NCBI GenBank assembly: GCA_018105865.1
Contig: CM030837.1
Span: 10,856,725-10,920,724, forward strand
From: Metaphire vulgaris
Taxonomy: Eukaryota > Annelida > Clitellata > Crassiclitellata > Megascolecidae
Direction of reading: 5' to 3'
DNA: 64,000 nt
Shown here: positions 45,641 through 57,151 of the stretch, in pieces
Layout: each line of letters opens with the position of its first letter
Position numbering within the stretch: position 1 is the stretch's first letter
The notes under the pieces: generated by a model
Database searches by the model: none
The model's input: only the letters and a program-made list of their open reading frames with translations
Told to the model about the DNA's origin: nothing
Program-made: the position numbers and the translations under genes

Positions 45641-45825
45641 GTAACAGACATACAGATTAACGATTTTAATATGATAGATATTATATACTGTGCAGTGTTA
45701 AGTATTTATTAATAAGCCAAGACTGTCAAGTCGAAGAAATGTTAGTAAATATCAAAAGCATCATTTCTAGTTAACGACAAAGTGCCAAAGTGTAAATCCA
45801 ATTTGAATGCTGAATTTTCCATTAA

Positions 45826-46863
45826 CCCGTTGAAGGGGGAATTAATTTTTACAAGACGTTACCAATTTTGGCAACTAATTTTGAAGGAAAGCGTTTGTTT
45901 GAACTGTGAACTTGTACTTTTTAAACTTACTATATTTCAGGCTATATAGAAGCTAAAAAGATGTGGTTTGCATCATTGTTTAGCATTTTTATTGTACTTA
46001 CCATCCATCCGTGCCAAAAAAGAAATTTCGGGGGTTGGGCCCACCCTACAGGCCAAAATATGACCCGCTCCCAAAAAATACGTTCAAAGGTCAATACAAA
46101 ATTTTTTTTCAGCGGTGACCCCCCTAGGTTCAGCGGCAAAGTTGTAGGTGGGTGTCTTTGGAACAGATTAGTTCAAAAATTTTGAAGATGGGACCCAATT
46201 TGGGGAGTTATGGTGTTTCTATACCAGGCACACGTTGCTCGGAGACGTGAAATTTTTTTGCGAGAATCTTGAAATCTGAAACACCTCACCTTGCAGGCTA
46301 TATAGAAGCTACAAAGACGTGGTTTGCATCATTGTTTAGCATTTTTATTGTACTTACCATCCATCCGTGCCAAAAAAGAAATTTCGGGGGTTGGGCCCAC
46401 CCTACAGGCCAAAATATGACCCGCTCCCAAAAAATACGTTCAAAGGTCAATAAAAAATTTTTCTCTGTGGTGACCCCCCTAGGTTCAGCGGCAAAGTTGT
46501 AGGTGGGTGTCTTTGGAACAGATTAGTTCAAAAATTTTGAAGATGGGACCCAATTTGGGGGAGTTATGGTGTTTCTACACCAGGAACCCGTTGCTCGGAG
46601 AAGTGAAATTTTTTGCGAGAATCTTGAAATCTGCAGGCTATATAGAAGCTACAAAGATGTGGTTTGCATCATTGTTTAGCATTTTTATTGTACTTACCAT
46701 CCATCCGTGCCAAAAAGGAAATCAAATCAAATCAAGAAAACGTTTATAAACGGCGAACACCGTGGTGGAAGAGCAAAACAGTTGCGCGACGTTTTAAAAT
46801 GTCGGACCCCGTTCGCATATGATTTCCGGGCGACGTTTTAAGACGTCGAACCCCTGTAACGGG
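45826..46863. mobile_element. piggyBac-like MITE built of ~350-bp tandem monomers
   Basis: TTAA (45822-45825, 46864-46867) flanks inverted ends CCCGTTGAAGGGG and CCCCTGTAACGGG; a TTAA target with C-rich ends is the piggyBac signature. The interior holds three tandem copies of a monomer starting AGGCTATATAGAAGCTA at about 45938, 46294 and 46634 (spacing 356 and 340; the third is truncated near 46721). The same monomer occurs three times at 57258-58310. Confidence 0.87.
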
Positions 46864-47003
46864 TTAAGGTGTTGTCAGATGTTTCATATGTTTTAGAGGG
46901 CCGCACATTAATGTAGTATCTCTGGATGTCGGGGACCGCACAAAACGGCTTCGAGGGCCGCATGTGGCCCGCGGGCCGCACTTTGCCCAACTCTGCTGTA
47001 GTG

Positions 47004-48518
47004 GATATAACCATGTTTATAGATCAGTAACACTTTCTTTTAATTAAATTACTATTACTGACAACTTATTAAGTGTTACATGCATAGCATAAAGCTAAAG
47101 TCAAGAGCACTTTGACATAAAAATTAACACCTATACACATATTAAGCAAAGTACGAGGTCAAGAAGATGAGTTTTCAATGATTTTAGAAACAGATCCGGG
47201 GAGGTGATAGCAGTAACTTAATATTTAGGAAGAATCAGCACTCAGCAGTGACTTAATATTTAGGAAGAATCAGCATTTCAGCAACGGTATGAGACTTCTT
47301 ATGCCTTGCAATGTTATAGGCGACAGCATAAAATGCTTTTACAGCAGCTGTTGTGTGCTGCTCAAAGGCACCCATGGCATTCAAACATTGCCACTTTAGT
47401 CCATTCCCCAACAATCAAAAAAGCATTGTATCTCTATTCTTGTGGTCTGTATGACACCCTTCAGGGTGTCTCTTCAACAAAATTGGCTTCATGGAATTGT
47501 TAGAAAGAATTATAGAGCACATTATGCACTGCTGCTTGTCTAAACCACATTTAGTGACAGAAGTGAACCCAAATTTAATGTACTCATTGGAGTAAAGTCT
47601 ACTTCATTTTAGATGCCATTCTGAACAGAATAAGAACTGAAGTAAATTAAATGGACAATAATGTATTGTAGTGCCGGTGTTGTACCCCTAAGGGTACACG
47701 ATCTTGTACCCCCAAGGGTACACGTAACACTGTATGGAAACCACTTATATAAGAGAACATTTGAAGAATCTGTATCAGTAATGGAAAAGACTTAAGAATT
47801 CAAAAAACAGTAAATCAGATAAGAATCTTTCAAATAGGGAAGCATTCAGAGAAGGCCTGACAGATTCATTAGCCATCTCACAATGGAGTGCATATAATCT
47901 GATTATTAGGGAGAGACCAAACTTCTGCTTCGGCACCAAATCTAATGAATCTGCCAGATTCGGCCAAATTCGGTTACAGCCGTAATCACGTTCATAATAT
48001 TCTGCATTAATATGGCTATGGCTGTAACTAAGTATGAGTTGCAGGCCTGCGGCCAAAAGCCGCAACTTTCAGTGTCCTATAACACTGGTCAGCACACAAT
48101 TTGGTGCCTAAAATGTTAGACATTTTCTTGAGTAATTTTGGTGCTCTTATTCCAAAAATGTTATTCCTTTTGTCCCATAAGCTCTTGTTTTTGAGATACA
48201 GCTTAGTCGCCCTTATATTTTGGTCCTACTGATCTAATCTAATCTAATCTTACACTTCTATAGTGCCACTTCATAATGCACAAGAGCATCAACCAATGGC
48301 ACACCAAATCCAAATAATTAAAGATCCAGGTCAAATCCAGGCTATCTGGCATTGCGAGCGAAGCGAGCATCGTTCTAGTCTTTTTCTAAAAATCTGTAAT
48401 GAATTTGCAATGCGCACATGTTGAGGCAATGAGTTCCATAGTTAAATGGGCTAATAATGTGTTAAATGAGGAATCGTTAATCAGTTGAAATTCTATGTTT
48501 AACAAAATATTTAAGCAT
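47004..48518. other. Intron sequence, no gene recognised
   Basis: Contains a ~30-bp direct duplication (ACTTAATATTTAGGAAGAAT at about 47217 and 47251), a pair of GTACCCCYAAGGGTACACG palindromic motifs at 47685-47725, and a (TCTAA)n run at 48233-48250 that may be the tail of a minus-strand CR1 remnant. No exon-like segment found. Confidence 0.45.
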
Positions 48519-48522
48519 TTAA

Positions 48523-48667
48523 CACGTTGGCTGCCAGGGACGAGCAACGCTCGTCAACATGTTGCCATACTGAACAGCCAGGGACGAGCACCGTTCGTCC
48601 CTCTCTTTATAGCGTTATACATATATGGTTCGGCGCCATGGCATTAATTGGCCGGGCAGTCAACGTG
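48523..48667. mobile_element. piggyBac-like MITE, 145 bp, with hairpins
   Basis: TTAA at 48519-48522 and 48668-48671; ends CACGTTGGCTGCC and GGGCAGTCAACGTG are inverted repeats. It contains two hairpin-forming motifs, GACGAGCAACGCTCGTC and GGGACGAGCACCGTTCGTCC. Related to the 54868-55616 element. Confidence 0.92.
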
Positions 48668-48869
48668 TTAATAAAGCATTGTAAAAGGATAAAGAAATAC
48701 AGAAGCTATTTAAGTAAATAAGCCTATGTACTAAATGTTCAGCTAATTTCACACATAGGCCCATAAGCCAAATGAAATGAATATATTAGTCAGCCCACAG
48801 TCATTTGTAAGACTTCCAAGAGTAATGTCTGTCTGGAGAGTCTCGCTGAAGGTTCCAGGAATAATGCAG

Positions 48870-51775
48870 TTTTTATGTAAATGCCAGGAGTTTGATTGGG
48901 GATTATAAAATGGCCGAGTTGGAGATGCAAGTAAAAGTTATGAGTCCAGACATTATCGTTTGCTTCACAGAATCGTGGGCCAAGTGTGACATTGATGATA
49001 CCAAACTAAATTTACAGGGACATGCTATGTTTAGAAAAGATAGGGAAAATCAGAGCAGCGAAGGTCATAGAGCAGGAGGGGTACTACTTTACATTAAAGA
49101 AGGCTTGCATGCCATGGAGCGAACAGACATAGAAAATGATCACTTCAAGGAGCATATATGGTGTGAAATCAGAAGCCACCGAGAGAAAATATTGCTAGGG
49201 GTTTGTTACAGAACACCAAGTGCTACGGAAGAAGCAGATAATGGAATGTTTGCTTTATTAAACAGGGTATCAAAGGAAAATGTTGTTATAATGGGTGACT
49301 TTGATTATCATGTAGACTGGGAAACGCTGGATACAGAAAGACCATGTCATAGGAAATTTCTAGACTGTGTCAATGATAACTTTCTGTTTCAGCACGTGAC
49401 AAGGCCAAAAAGAGGACACAACATATTAGACCTGGTTCTAACAACAGAGGAGAATATAGTTTCCAATGTGGAGGTTGGGCAGAATTTTGCAACAAGTGAT
49501 CACCAAATGGTCAGTTTTACTATTAACTTTGGGATAGGTCAAAAAAGCAGTTTCTAGAAAGACGTAACTTTTTAAGGCAGAATATAATCATCTTTATTCG
49601 TGACAAGCACAGAATAAAAAGTAGTACACAACCAGTACTATATGTTATGGAGATAACAGAAAGACACAGAGGAAGGCTGGAGCATATTTACCAAATGTAT
49701 GTCCAAAGTCAGAGAATTGACCATAACCAAACAGAAGAAAATTAATAACAAACTTCCTTGGATAACAAGAGAAGTGCAATGGAAAAGAAGGGCGAAAAAC
49801 AAAGCGTGAAAAAAACTATGTAAACTCAGATTGGCAAGCAAAGGAAATGAGCAGAATTAGCACAGACTCAAGATCTTAGAGAAACAGTATATCCAGAAAA
49901 GAAAAGGGTCAGCAGTTACTAACAAGATGGCTATTGCAAATTTTGAAGGCAGTTTGGCAAAAAATATAAAACAGAACAGTAAAAGTTTCTACAAATATTG
50001 TAATAGAAAGTTGAGATTTAAACAACAGTCGGTCCCTCTTGACAGCGCAGGATGTGCAATAACAGACGATGTAGAAACTGCACAGATTCTAAATAACTAT
50101 TTTTGTTCAGTATTTACAGAGGGAAATACAAATACTATGCCAGAAGCCAAAATTGTGTTTGATGGAAACGAAGAAGAAATGCTAACAGATATAGTGTGTA
50201 CAAAAGAATGTGTTATCAAGGTTTTGATCAATTTAAAGACAGACAAAAGCCCAGGATTAGATGGTTTACATCCAAAGTTTCTTTACGAGGTTCAAAATGA
50301 AATAGGACATGCAATTGCATTGATAATCAATGAATCACTCAGAACTGGAGTAGTACCACAAGACTAGAGAGATGCATTAGTCAACCCACTGTTCAAGAAG
50401 GGAAAACGAAGTTAACTAAGCAATTACAGACCAGTGAGCCTAACTTCTGTAATTGGTAAAGTTATGGAAAAAATACTGAAAGAGAGCATTTTGGAACATT
50501 AGACTAGGCATAAAATTGTTAAACATAGTCAGCACGGATTTACAAAGGGGCATTCATGCCTGACCAACCTGTTGGACTTTCTGGAGGAGGTTTTTGATAA
50601 GCTAGACAAGGGCAAGGCAGTAGACATAATATATTTAGATTTTGCCAAAGCTTTTGATAAAGTGCCCCACATAAGGCTGGCTGACAAACTGAAGGCCTGT
50701 GGAATTAGGGAAATATTCTCAGATGGATTCAAAATTGGTTGAAGGGAAGAAGACATAAGGTTGGCATTAGGGGAGGCCATTTGGAATGGGCAAGAGTTAT
50801 TAGTGGAGTGCCTCAGGGCTCAGTGCTTGGGCCATTGTTTTTTTCTAATATATATAAAAATGATATCGATGAAGGATTACTACCCAAAATTTCAAAGTTT
50901 GTCAATTATACAAAGTTGTGTAGAAATATAGACTCGGAGGATGATGCTCAAAGTTTAAAAGAAGATATAAGGAAATTGTTTCAGTGGTCTGTGGACTGGC
51001 AGATGCTTTTCAATATTGATAAATGTTCTGTAATGCATGTTGGGAAATCTAATAATGGTAATGAATATTCTTTAGGGGGAAGGTTCTAACCACAACAGAA
51101 AAAGAAAGAGACTTGGGGGTAATCATCCATAGAAGTATGAATCCATCTCACCAATGCATGAAGGCAGCAAAAAAGAGTAACCAAATGTTGGGAATGATGA
51201 AAAGGACAATAGTGAGTCGAGACAAAGATATAATCATAAAACTTTATAAGTCATTAGTAAGGCCTCATCTAGAATACTGTGTTCAGGCATGGAATCCATT
51301 CTTGAAAAAAGATATAGAGCTTCTAGAAAAAGTGCAAAGACGAGCAACGAAGATGGTCAATGGGTGTCATAATTTAAGCTACGAAAAAAGACTTCAATAT
51401 TGTGGACTGACAACATTAGAGAGGAGGAGAGAAAGAGGGGATTTGATAGAAACATACAAAATAATGACTGGGAAAGTAGATGTGCCATACGATTGATTCT
51501 TTACTTCAAGACTTCAATTGTTGGCACACTATAGCAGCACAAGAGGCCACAAAAGCAAATTGTTTAAGCAGAGGGTTGGTCCAAGAAAGAAATTTTTTAA
51601 AAATTAAAGGGTTGTGGACAAATGGAACAGTTTGGACAAGGTGGGAGTGACAGTTGAAACAGTAAATGGATTCAAATGCTATCTTGGAAAACTAGGTTAT
51701 TGAATGGTTACATCAGTGGTTTTCACACAGGTTTACTGAGTCTCCTAAACCACTTAAAATCGCATTATTATAGTA
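48870..51775 (+). mobile_element. CR1 LINE copy B with endonuclease
   Basis: Endonuclease frame 48892-49557: MSPDIIVCFTESWAKCDIDD, GGVLLYIKEGLHAMERTD, LLGVCYRTPSATEEA, MGDFDYHVDWE, LDLVLTTEENIVSNVEVGQN and SDHQMVSF. The metal-binding motif normally reads GDFN; here it is GDFD, while the SDH motif is intact. From about 49810 the sequence is almost identical to copy A (40455-42330), including stops after VVPQD, GKRS and LEH and the KIG stop. It lacks the MITE found in copy A and ends near 51770. CR1 encodes endonuclease and RT to copy its RNA at a nicked target; this copy cannot. Confidence 0.87.
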
Positions 51776-51924
51776 ATCTGCCATCATGTGATTGTCCCAC
51801 CTTCCCTAATATCTCTCTTCCATGACTTTTATGTCTTGGTGAAACCTTTCACTTAGCTCTTCACTCCTATCACCTAAGTTTTATAGAAAGTTATCTAAGT
51901 GGCTGTGTTGTTAATGGATCTTTA

Positions 51925-53165
51925 TTATTATTATTGTCATTACGAACATTTATAAAGTGCAAGTTTGCAGTGCAGCAAATGCGCTAATGTCAGTCAGTGT
52001 TGGCTATTAAACAAGGTAGTCTTCAGCTTCTTTCTAAAAGAAAGTAATGACAGCTCAGAGCAAGTGATGCACAGTGGTGTCGGGAGGGAGTTCCAGAAGG
52101 TCGGTCCAGCAATAGCCGTGCTGCAGTGTCAGTATTTAGTCCACGTCCAAGGGGCAACAACTGTGCCGGTTGCAGTAGAGCGTAGACCCTTGCAACCAGA
52201 ATGCTTGGAGATCGGACGGAACATTTCACACAGGTATGGTGGTGCCAGGTTGTGCTGGGCCTTGAATGCAATCCTCCCCACCTTGAACTTCATGCGCTGG
52301 CAGACCGGAAGCCAGTGGAGCTCTCATAGAGCAGGCGAGATGTGATCGAACTTCTCCATCTGCATCACCCGGCACGCCGCCGTGTGTCTGGACGCTTTGA
52401 AGCCTTTGCAGCAGGTAGTCGCTAACACTGTAGAGGACACTGTTACAGTAGTCCAACCTCCTGATAATAAAGACCTGGGCTAGCGTCCTGCTCACTTCAG
52501 GGGTCAGCAACTTCCTGACCGCTCACAGTTGGTGCAACTGGAAGAATGACTCTTTGCTAACAGCAGTGATGTGGTCGGCCATTGACAGTTGGCTGTCAAT
52601 GAGCACTCACAAGTTGTTAACCACGATGGCGCACTCGACGGTGGCGCTAGGAAGGCGCATCGCCGTGACCGAGACCTTTTGTAGCTGCTGACGCGACCCT
52701 AACCAGATGAGCTGGGTCTTGTCCTCGTTGAGCTTCAGTCAATTCCTGGCCATCCAGGCACGTATTTTCATGATACAATCATCTAGTTGATGCATTAAAG
52801 TCTGCTCCTCTGTCACCAGCCCACTACAGTAAATCTGGATGTCGTTAGCATACCCATGGCCAATCATCCCGCAGGCCGCAATGATGTCAAATACTTCTGC
52901 GACATAAAGCAGGAAAAGAACCGGGCCACAGACCTGTGGAACGCTGTGCAGGAGTTTTATTGTCTAGGCCATGGTAGAGTACCTGTTGACTGCAGCCGGT
53001 TAGGAATGATTTGAATCAGCTGAGTGCGCACCCCTTGATACTGCATCTGTCCTCCAGGCATTGTAGGATGATGCTGTGGTTGACACAGTCAAAAGCTGCG
53101 TTCAGGTCGAGGAGCCCTCGGAGCGATACCTGTCTTCGGTCTGTGGCTCTGAGAATGTCCGATAG
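51925..53165 (-). mobile_element. CR1/L2-like LINE, RT to 3' end, decayed
   Basis: The minus strand starts with an FDCVNHSIILQCLEDRCSIK-like RT block (53150-53030), then degraded RT, FIIRRLDYCNSVLYSVSDYL at 52480, an LHELQ-type C-terminal block, and a 3' UTR that matches 1100-1187 in inverse (ending at the (AAT)n of 51928-51940). Many stops and frameshifts. Same family as the 975-1187 fragment. Confidence 0.75.
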
Positions 53166-53600
53166 TACCTTTTAGCAGGGCTAAATATTATGCTCATATT
53201 GCGGCCAAACTTAATAAAATTTGTGAGCATAGCATGAACTAGATCAAAATAATTGTCTGATTTATGGTATCCTAGGAAGTTTATGACAACTTGAACAAAA
53301 GACGTCGATGATTCATTGTTGTCCATGGAATCGATATATATTTCAACAAATTGAGGTAATTGTGGACGAAGAAGCAGCAAAAATCTTCAGAGCAACAAAT
53401 ATTACATATTTAAGTACAACTATATTAATTAATGAATTAGTTGTCATTCACTTTATCACACTAGAAATAAGAATAAATTGCCACTTCAAACATTTATTGT
53501 GCAATTATATTTCTAAGTGTGCCTTGAAGATTTTTTGCTGCTTCTTCATCCACAGTTATCTAAAAACAGTTTTCAAGAATTGTGTTTATTTAATTAAATA
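53166..53600. other. Unassigned segment with imperfect inverted repeat
   Basis: TGTGGACGAAGAAGCAGCAA at 53359-53378 recurs inverted as TTGCTGCTTCTTCATCCACA at about 53535-53554. The minus strand 53380-53165 has about 70 coding-like codons (QFVEIYIDSMDNNESSTSF) that match nothing I know. Its possible donor phase does not fit the host-gene exon series. Confidence 0.5.
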
Positions 53601-53604
53601 ATAT

Positions 53605-54123
53605 TGTAGCGAAATTGATAATAGCAAGTATGAGATCCAATAATAAAATATAATATAGTTTATAAGGTAATCGCTAGATGGCGCTGATGGCCAGTAAGGT
53701 AGTTTAAATAAGGAATGAATTAATAATAATAATAATTAAGGACCTCTAATGATAATAACTATATAATAAATAGGTGAAAGGCCTAGGGAAGGTAGGCATG
53801 GAATATTCAGTAGAGGGCGCTAGGTATTGTCGAGTTATAGCCCGATAGGTAGTTGCAGTTTAGCACACCTCTTTAAAGGTAGTATCAGAATCCTATAAAT
53901 AGAGGTCCCTTAGATGGACACGGGGCTGGTATACTGAGTTTCGACTTGGAGTGCCGAATAGGTGGAGGTACCTTCGAGGGAGAAGGAATCAGCCATATAA
54001 TAATAAAACCTTAGCCAAAAAGCTAAGTCGAATACCCACCCGCCTTAATTGTAAGAAAGATAATCCTGTTAGCGGCCGACGTCAGTCATCCTGGTAGATT
54101 AGCAATAAGGTCGGTTCGCAACA
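53605..54123. mobile_element. Solo LTR, 519 bp
   Basis: Starts TGTAGCGAA and ends TTCGCAACA (inverted TG...CA termini), with a 4-bp TSD atat (53601-53604, 54124-54127). Read on the plus strand it has a TATA-like CCTATAAATAGAGG near 53895 and AATAAAACC near 54002, as in an LTR promoter and polyadenylation region. No internal genes flank it. Confidence 0.82.
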
Positions 54124-54867
54124 ATATAATTTATTATACTGCACATATATCAATTCATTTCTTCTGGAAATGTAAGATCTTTAATGTTATTAACAAAGAC
54201 CTTTAGATGAGAGCAATCAAAAGCTACATAAAGCAAATATAGATATCACACACTTGCAATCTTGGATAGATGACCATATCTCAAAAACTAGAACTGATAG
54301 AGAAAATATATGATGCATATTTGGAATTAGCAATTAGAAAGGACTAAGAATAAATACAAAAAGACAACCTGTATGGTAATAAAAAGAAAGAAATTCCTAG
54401 GCATAGACTACAATACAGGGGGATATAAATAAAACAGGTAACAGAGTTCAAATGTTACGAAGCATTTTCACAAGCATTGGAAGGAGTAAAAAGGATGTTG
54501 AAACCAGAATAGGAATGGCAAAGACAGCTTTCATACAACTTAAAAAGATCCTCACAAACAAACATATTTCAGCAACAACATGGCTCAGAATTCTTCAAAG
54601 CTACATGTGGGCAGTTCTGATGTATGGATCAGAAACATGGATATTGTCAAAAACAACAGTAAGAAAAGTGAAAGCTGCAGAGATGTGGTTTCTCAGATGT
54701 ATGCAAAAAATTTTATAGACAGAAAAATTAATCAATGATGAAGTATTAAAAGCCTTTGGTGCAAAAAGAAAATTGCCAAAAACCATAAGAAAGCAACTGC
54801 AACTGCTTGAAATTTTCAGACATCTACCGTATATACTCACGGATAAGCCGAGAAATTTATGCCTTAA

Positions 54868-55616
54868 CACGTTGAGCGCTAGGGACATCAACTGACGTCC
54901 TTATTTTGGTTTCTCAGGGCGCTAGGGACGTCATATAACGTCCCTTGTTCAATGCAAACTATTTTAGCTTATGCGGATCTTGGAATAATTCTTCTGCTTC
55001 CTTTAGCTACTAGAATGAGTGACCAATCAAAAAGGCGTATTCTATGGAAGATGCATGAATATTTGTCCTATAATTTGTTCAAAAACCACAATATACTCAA
55101 CCACAGCCTCGTAATTATAATCATCCCTGACGTGTCGTTAACGTACACCACCCGGAGAATTCCTTCTACAATTCTTCTGCAATTCTTCTGTAATTACGTG
55201 GCTTGCATTGTCGAGTCTTCCATCCAGTGAAGCGGACAATTTTTGGCTCGGGGTGTGAGGGAGGCATTTGGACCAGACAACAAAGGTTGGAATTTAAATT
55301 GAAATTGTTTCCATTTTATGGCAGTAATTTCTCCAATCGCTATTGTTGAGATAACTATTGGTCCGTCACCTTACAGGGCACCGGCCACCTTACAGGGCAC
55401 CGGCATTTTTCCTATGAATTGGCGCATACCTGAGTAAAGTGAACATGATACTAGTAACAGATGGCTTCTAAGCGCATCTGTTCCAAAATATTTTCCTTGA
55501 CAGGCGTCTAACGTGATTGTGCCTTGAAAATAATCTAGCGGCATTCACGTTGGTCACGCATGAACGCATTCCACACCAGCCGCGCCTCAGTAATCAATCG
55601 TATCGCAGTCAACATG
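54868..55616. mobile_element. piggyBac-like MITE, 749 bp, nested
   Basis: TTAA at 54864-54867 and 55617-55620; ends CACGTTGAGCGCTAGGGAC and ATCGCAGTCAACATG. The left subterminal region has hairpins of the GGGACGTCATATAACGTCCC type. Shares both end patterns with the 145-bp element at 48523. Confidence 0.86.
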
Positions 55617-55874
55617 TTAAAAGTCACTTTAAAACACTAAGTCGACTTATCTGCGAGTCAATGCAATTTTCCAAAGAATTTTTGTAAAGAAAAACATTTC
55701 CCAATGCATTACAGTGTTAAGTCATGTTGTATCTATTGAAAGATGCGTCTGTCAAAAGGGGGCAGGCGTCTGGCTCCTCCTTTCTCAACTGAGCACCATT
55801 AAGCAGTGATAGATTGGGCCAATCAGATTCCGTTTAGAGTATATCAGACATTGTGGACAACAAATACCTCAAGC

Positions 55875-56110
55875 CAATGACCTTTGGCCTGTAAACAGCC
55901 TGGAGATGAGTGGTTGGGGAAGGGGAGCGGCTGTCTGCTTGACCGTGCGGCCGACCTTGGCCTCTGTGTACCGCAAATACTGTTGACCTGTAAACAGCCT
56001 GGACACGTCAAGTTGGGGAAGGGGAGCGGCTGTCTGTTTGACCACGCAGTCAACCTTGGCATCTGTGTACTGCAAATACTGTCGACCTGTAAACAGCTTG
56101 AACACGTTTT
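55875..56110 (+). repeat. ~100-bp tandem triplicate
   Basis: Three copies, the last partial, of a unit with CCTGTAAACAGCCTGGA, GGGGAAGGGGAGCGGCTGTC and TGTACYGCAAATACTGT, starting near 55888, 55987 and 56086. Open frames here are by-products of the repeat. Confidence 0.88.
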
Positions 56111-56650
56111 GGGGAGAAGAGCGGCCGTCTGTTGACTCAATTTCAGTGCAGATCGGCTAATATTAGGCAATTCAAGAAATCTGTAAGCTCCTAAATTTTC
56201 TTGTCGACTTATACACGGGTCATAGCAAATTACATAATTTTGGAATAAAAAAACGAGGTCGACCTATCTGTGAGGTCGACTTGAACGCGAGTATGTAAGG
56301 TAATAAGAAAAGAAGGATTGTAAAATCTAGATATAAGAGGAAAAATAGAGGGGAAAAGGGGAAGACAAAGAATAAAGTATACAGAGAGCCTAAGAGAAGC
56401 AACAAAATTAAAGACAACATCTAACTGATAAGGAAAGCCAGAAACAGAGAAGAGTGGAAATCCATGGTCGCTGACGTAGCAGTACATGGCATATGAAGAT
56501 GAAACATACATAGTTTAAAATTTGCCGTATTTTCAAGCATATAACACGTGTGCTAGATGGTTTTTATCTACTCGGTTCACAGTGGAGGGAAACTTTGTAC
56601 ATACTTCAATTTCCAAACAGAGCTTGAAAGAAAATTGTAATTGTCTACGT

Positions 56651-57117
56651 CAGGGTTTCCCAAAGTGTGTTCCGCAGAACCCCAGGGTTCCGTGACACGA
56701 ATAGAGGGGTTCCGCGACGATAATACAAAAACTAAAAAATATTATTGATTCAATCTGTCTTCAACCAATAATGATGAAATATCATTTTATAAAGATAGTG
56801 CGGCAATAGAAATTGCGGCGATCATCGGTTCTGTAAATAAACCTAACTGGTGATATAAATAAAGTTGGTACTTATTATTATTATTATGCCCAAACTGTTA
56901 ACTGTATGTGTTTCAAAATTTGGACTAGTGACTATGTTATTACGTTTGCAGCAAAGCATTTTTCAGCTAAAATAACTGTATGTTATGTACACATTATTGT
57001 TTTGCAAATCAGCCATGTCTTTTCTCGTATTTTCTAATCCATGTTACAGGTTGGGTTCCGCTGACAATGTTCAAGAATTCAAAGGGTTCCGTGGCATGAA
57101 AAGTTTGGGAACCCCTG
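56651..57117. mobile_element. hAT-type MITE, 467 bp
   Basis: Ends CAGGGTTTCCCAAAGTGTG and AAAGTTTGGGAACCCCTG; 8-bp TSD gtctacgt (56643-56650) and gtctaggt (57118-57125), 7 of 8 matching. GGGTTCCG motifs recur near both ends. No ORF. Confidence 0.9.
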
Positions 57118-57151
57118 GTCTAGGTTATACAATAGAGATTTCGCCATAGAT

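Larger units (their letters stand above)
45254..46995. mobile_element. hAT-type non-autonomous element, 1742 bp, with nested TTAA element
   Basis: Ends CAGTAATGGGCACAGATTTT and CGCACTTTGCCCAACTCTG, the widespread hAT terminal pattern, with an exact 8-bp TSD ctgtagtg (45246-45253, 46996-47003). Inside the left part is an array of CCAATCAGAACGCTC units (45485-45640). Inside the right part is a TTAA-flanked element (45826-46863). No transposase. Confidence 0.92.
54827..56300. mobile_element. pogo-like MITE, 1474 bp including nested element
   Basis: TA at 54825-54826 and 56301-56302; ends CCGTATATACTCACGGATAA and TTGAACGCGAGTATGTAAGG are imperfect inverted repeats similar to the 42332-42954 MITE. 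Inner motifs (GTCGACTTATCTGCGAGT near 55640; GGTCGACTTG near 56275) resemble repeated end sequences. Carries a piggyBac-like MITE (54868-55616) and a ~100-bp triplicate (55875-56110). Confidence 0.82.
54430..56510 (+). mobile_element. RTE-like LINE C-terminal region split by a MITE
   Basis: Left: KDVETRIGMAKTAFIQLKKI, TWLRILQSYMWAVLMYGSET, KVKAAEMWFLRCMQKIL, a stop at 54716, then INDEVLKAFGAKRKLPK and LLEIFRHL up to 54824. Right (from 56301): a KEGL-like start, RYKRKNRGEKGKTKN, SLREATKLKTTS and REEWKSMVADVAVHG with a stop near 56493. The interruption is the TA-flanked MITE at 54827-56300. Confidence 0.8.

Noticed and set aside
47306..47503. 65-codon plus-strand ORF
   Set aside because: No homology recognised, no splice context and low-information composition.
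55844..56170. Overlapping open frames on both strands
   Set aside because: Produced by the ~100-bp tandem triplicate; no codon structure beyond the repeat.
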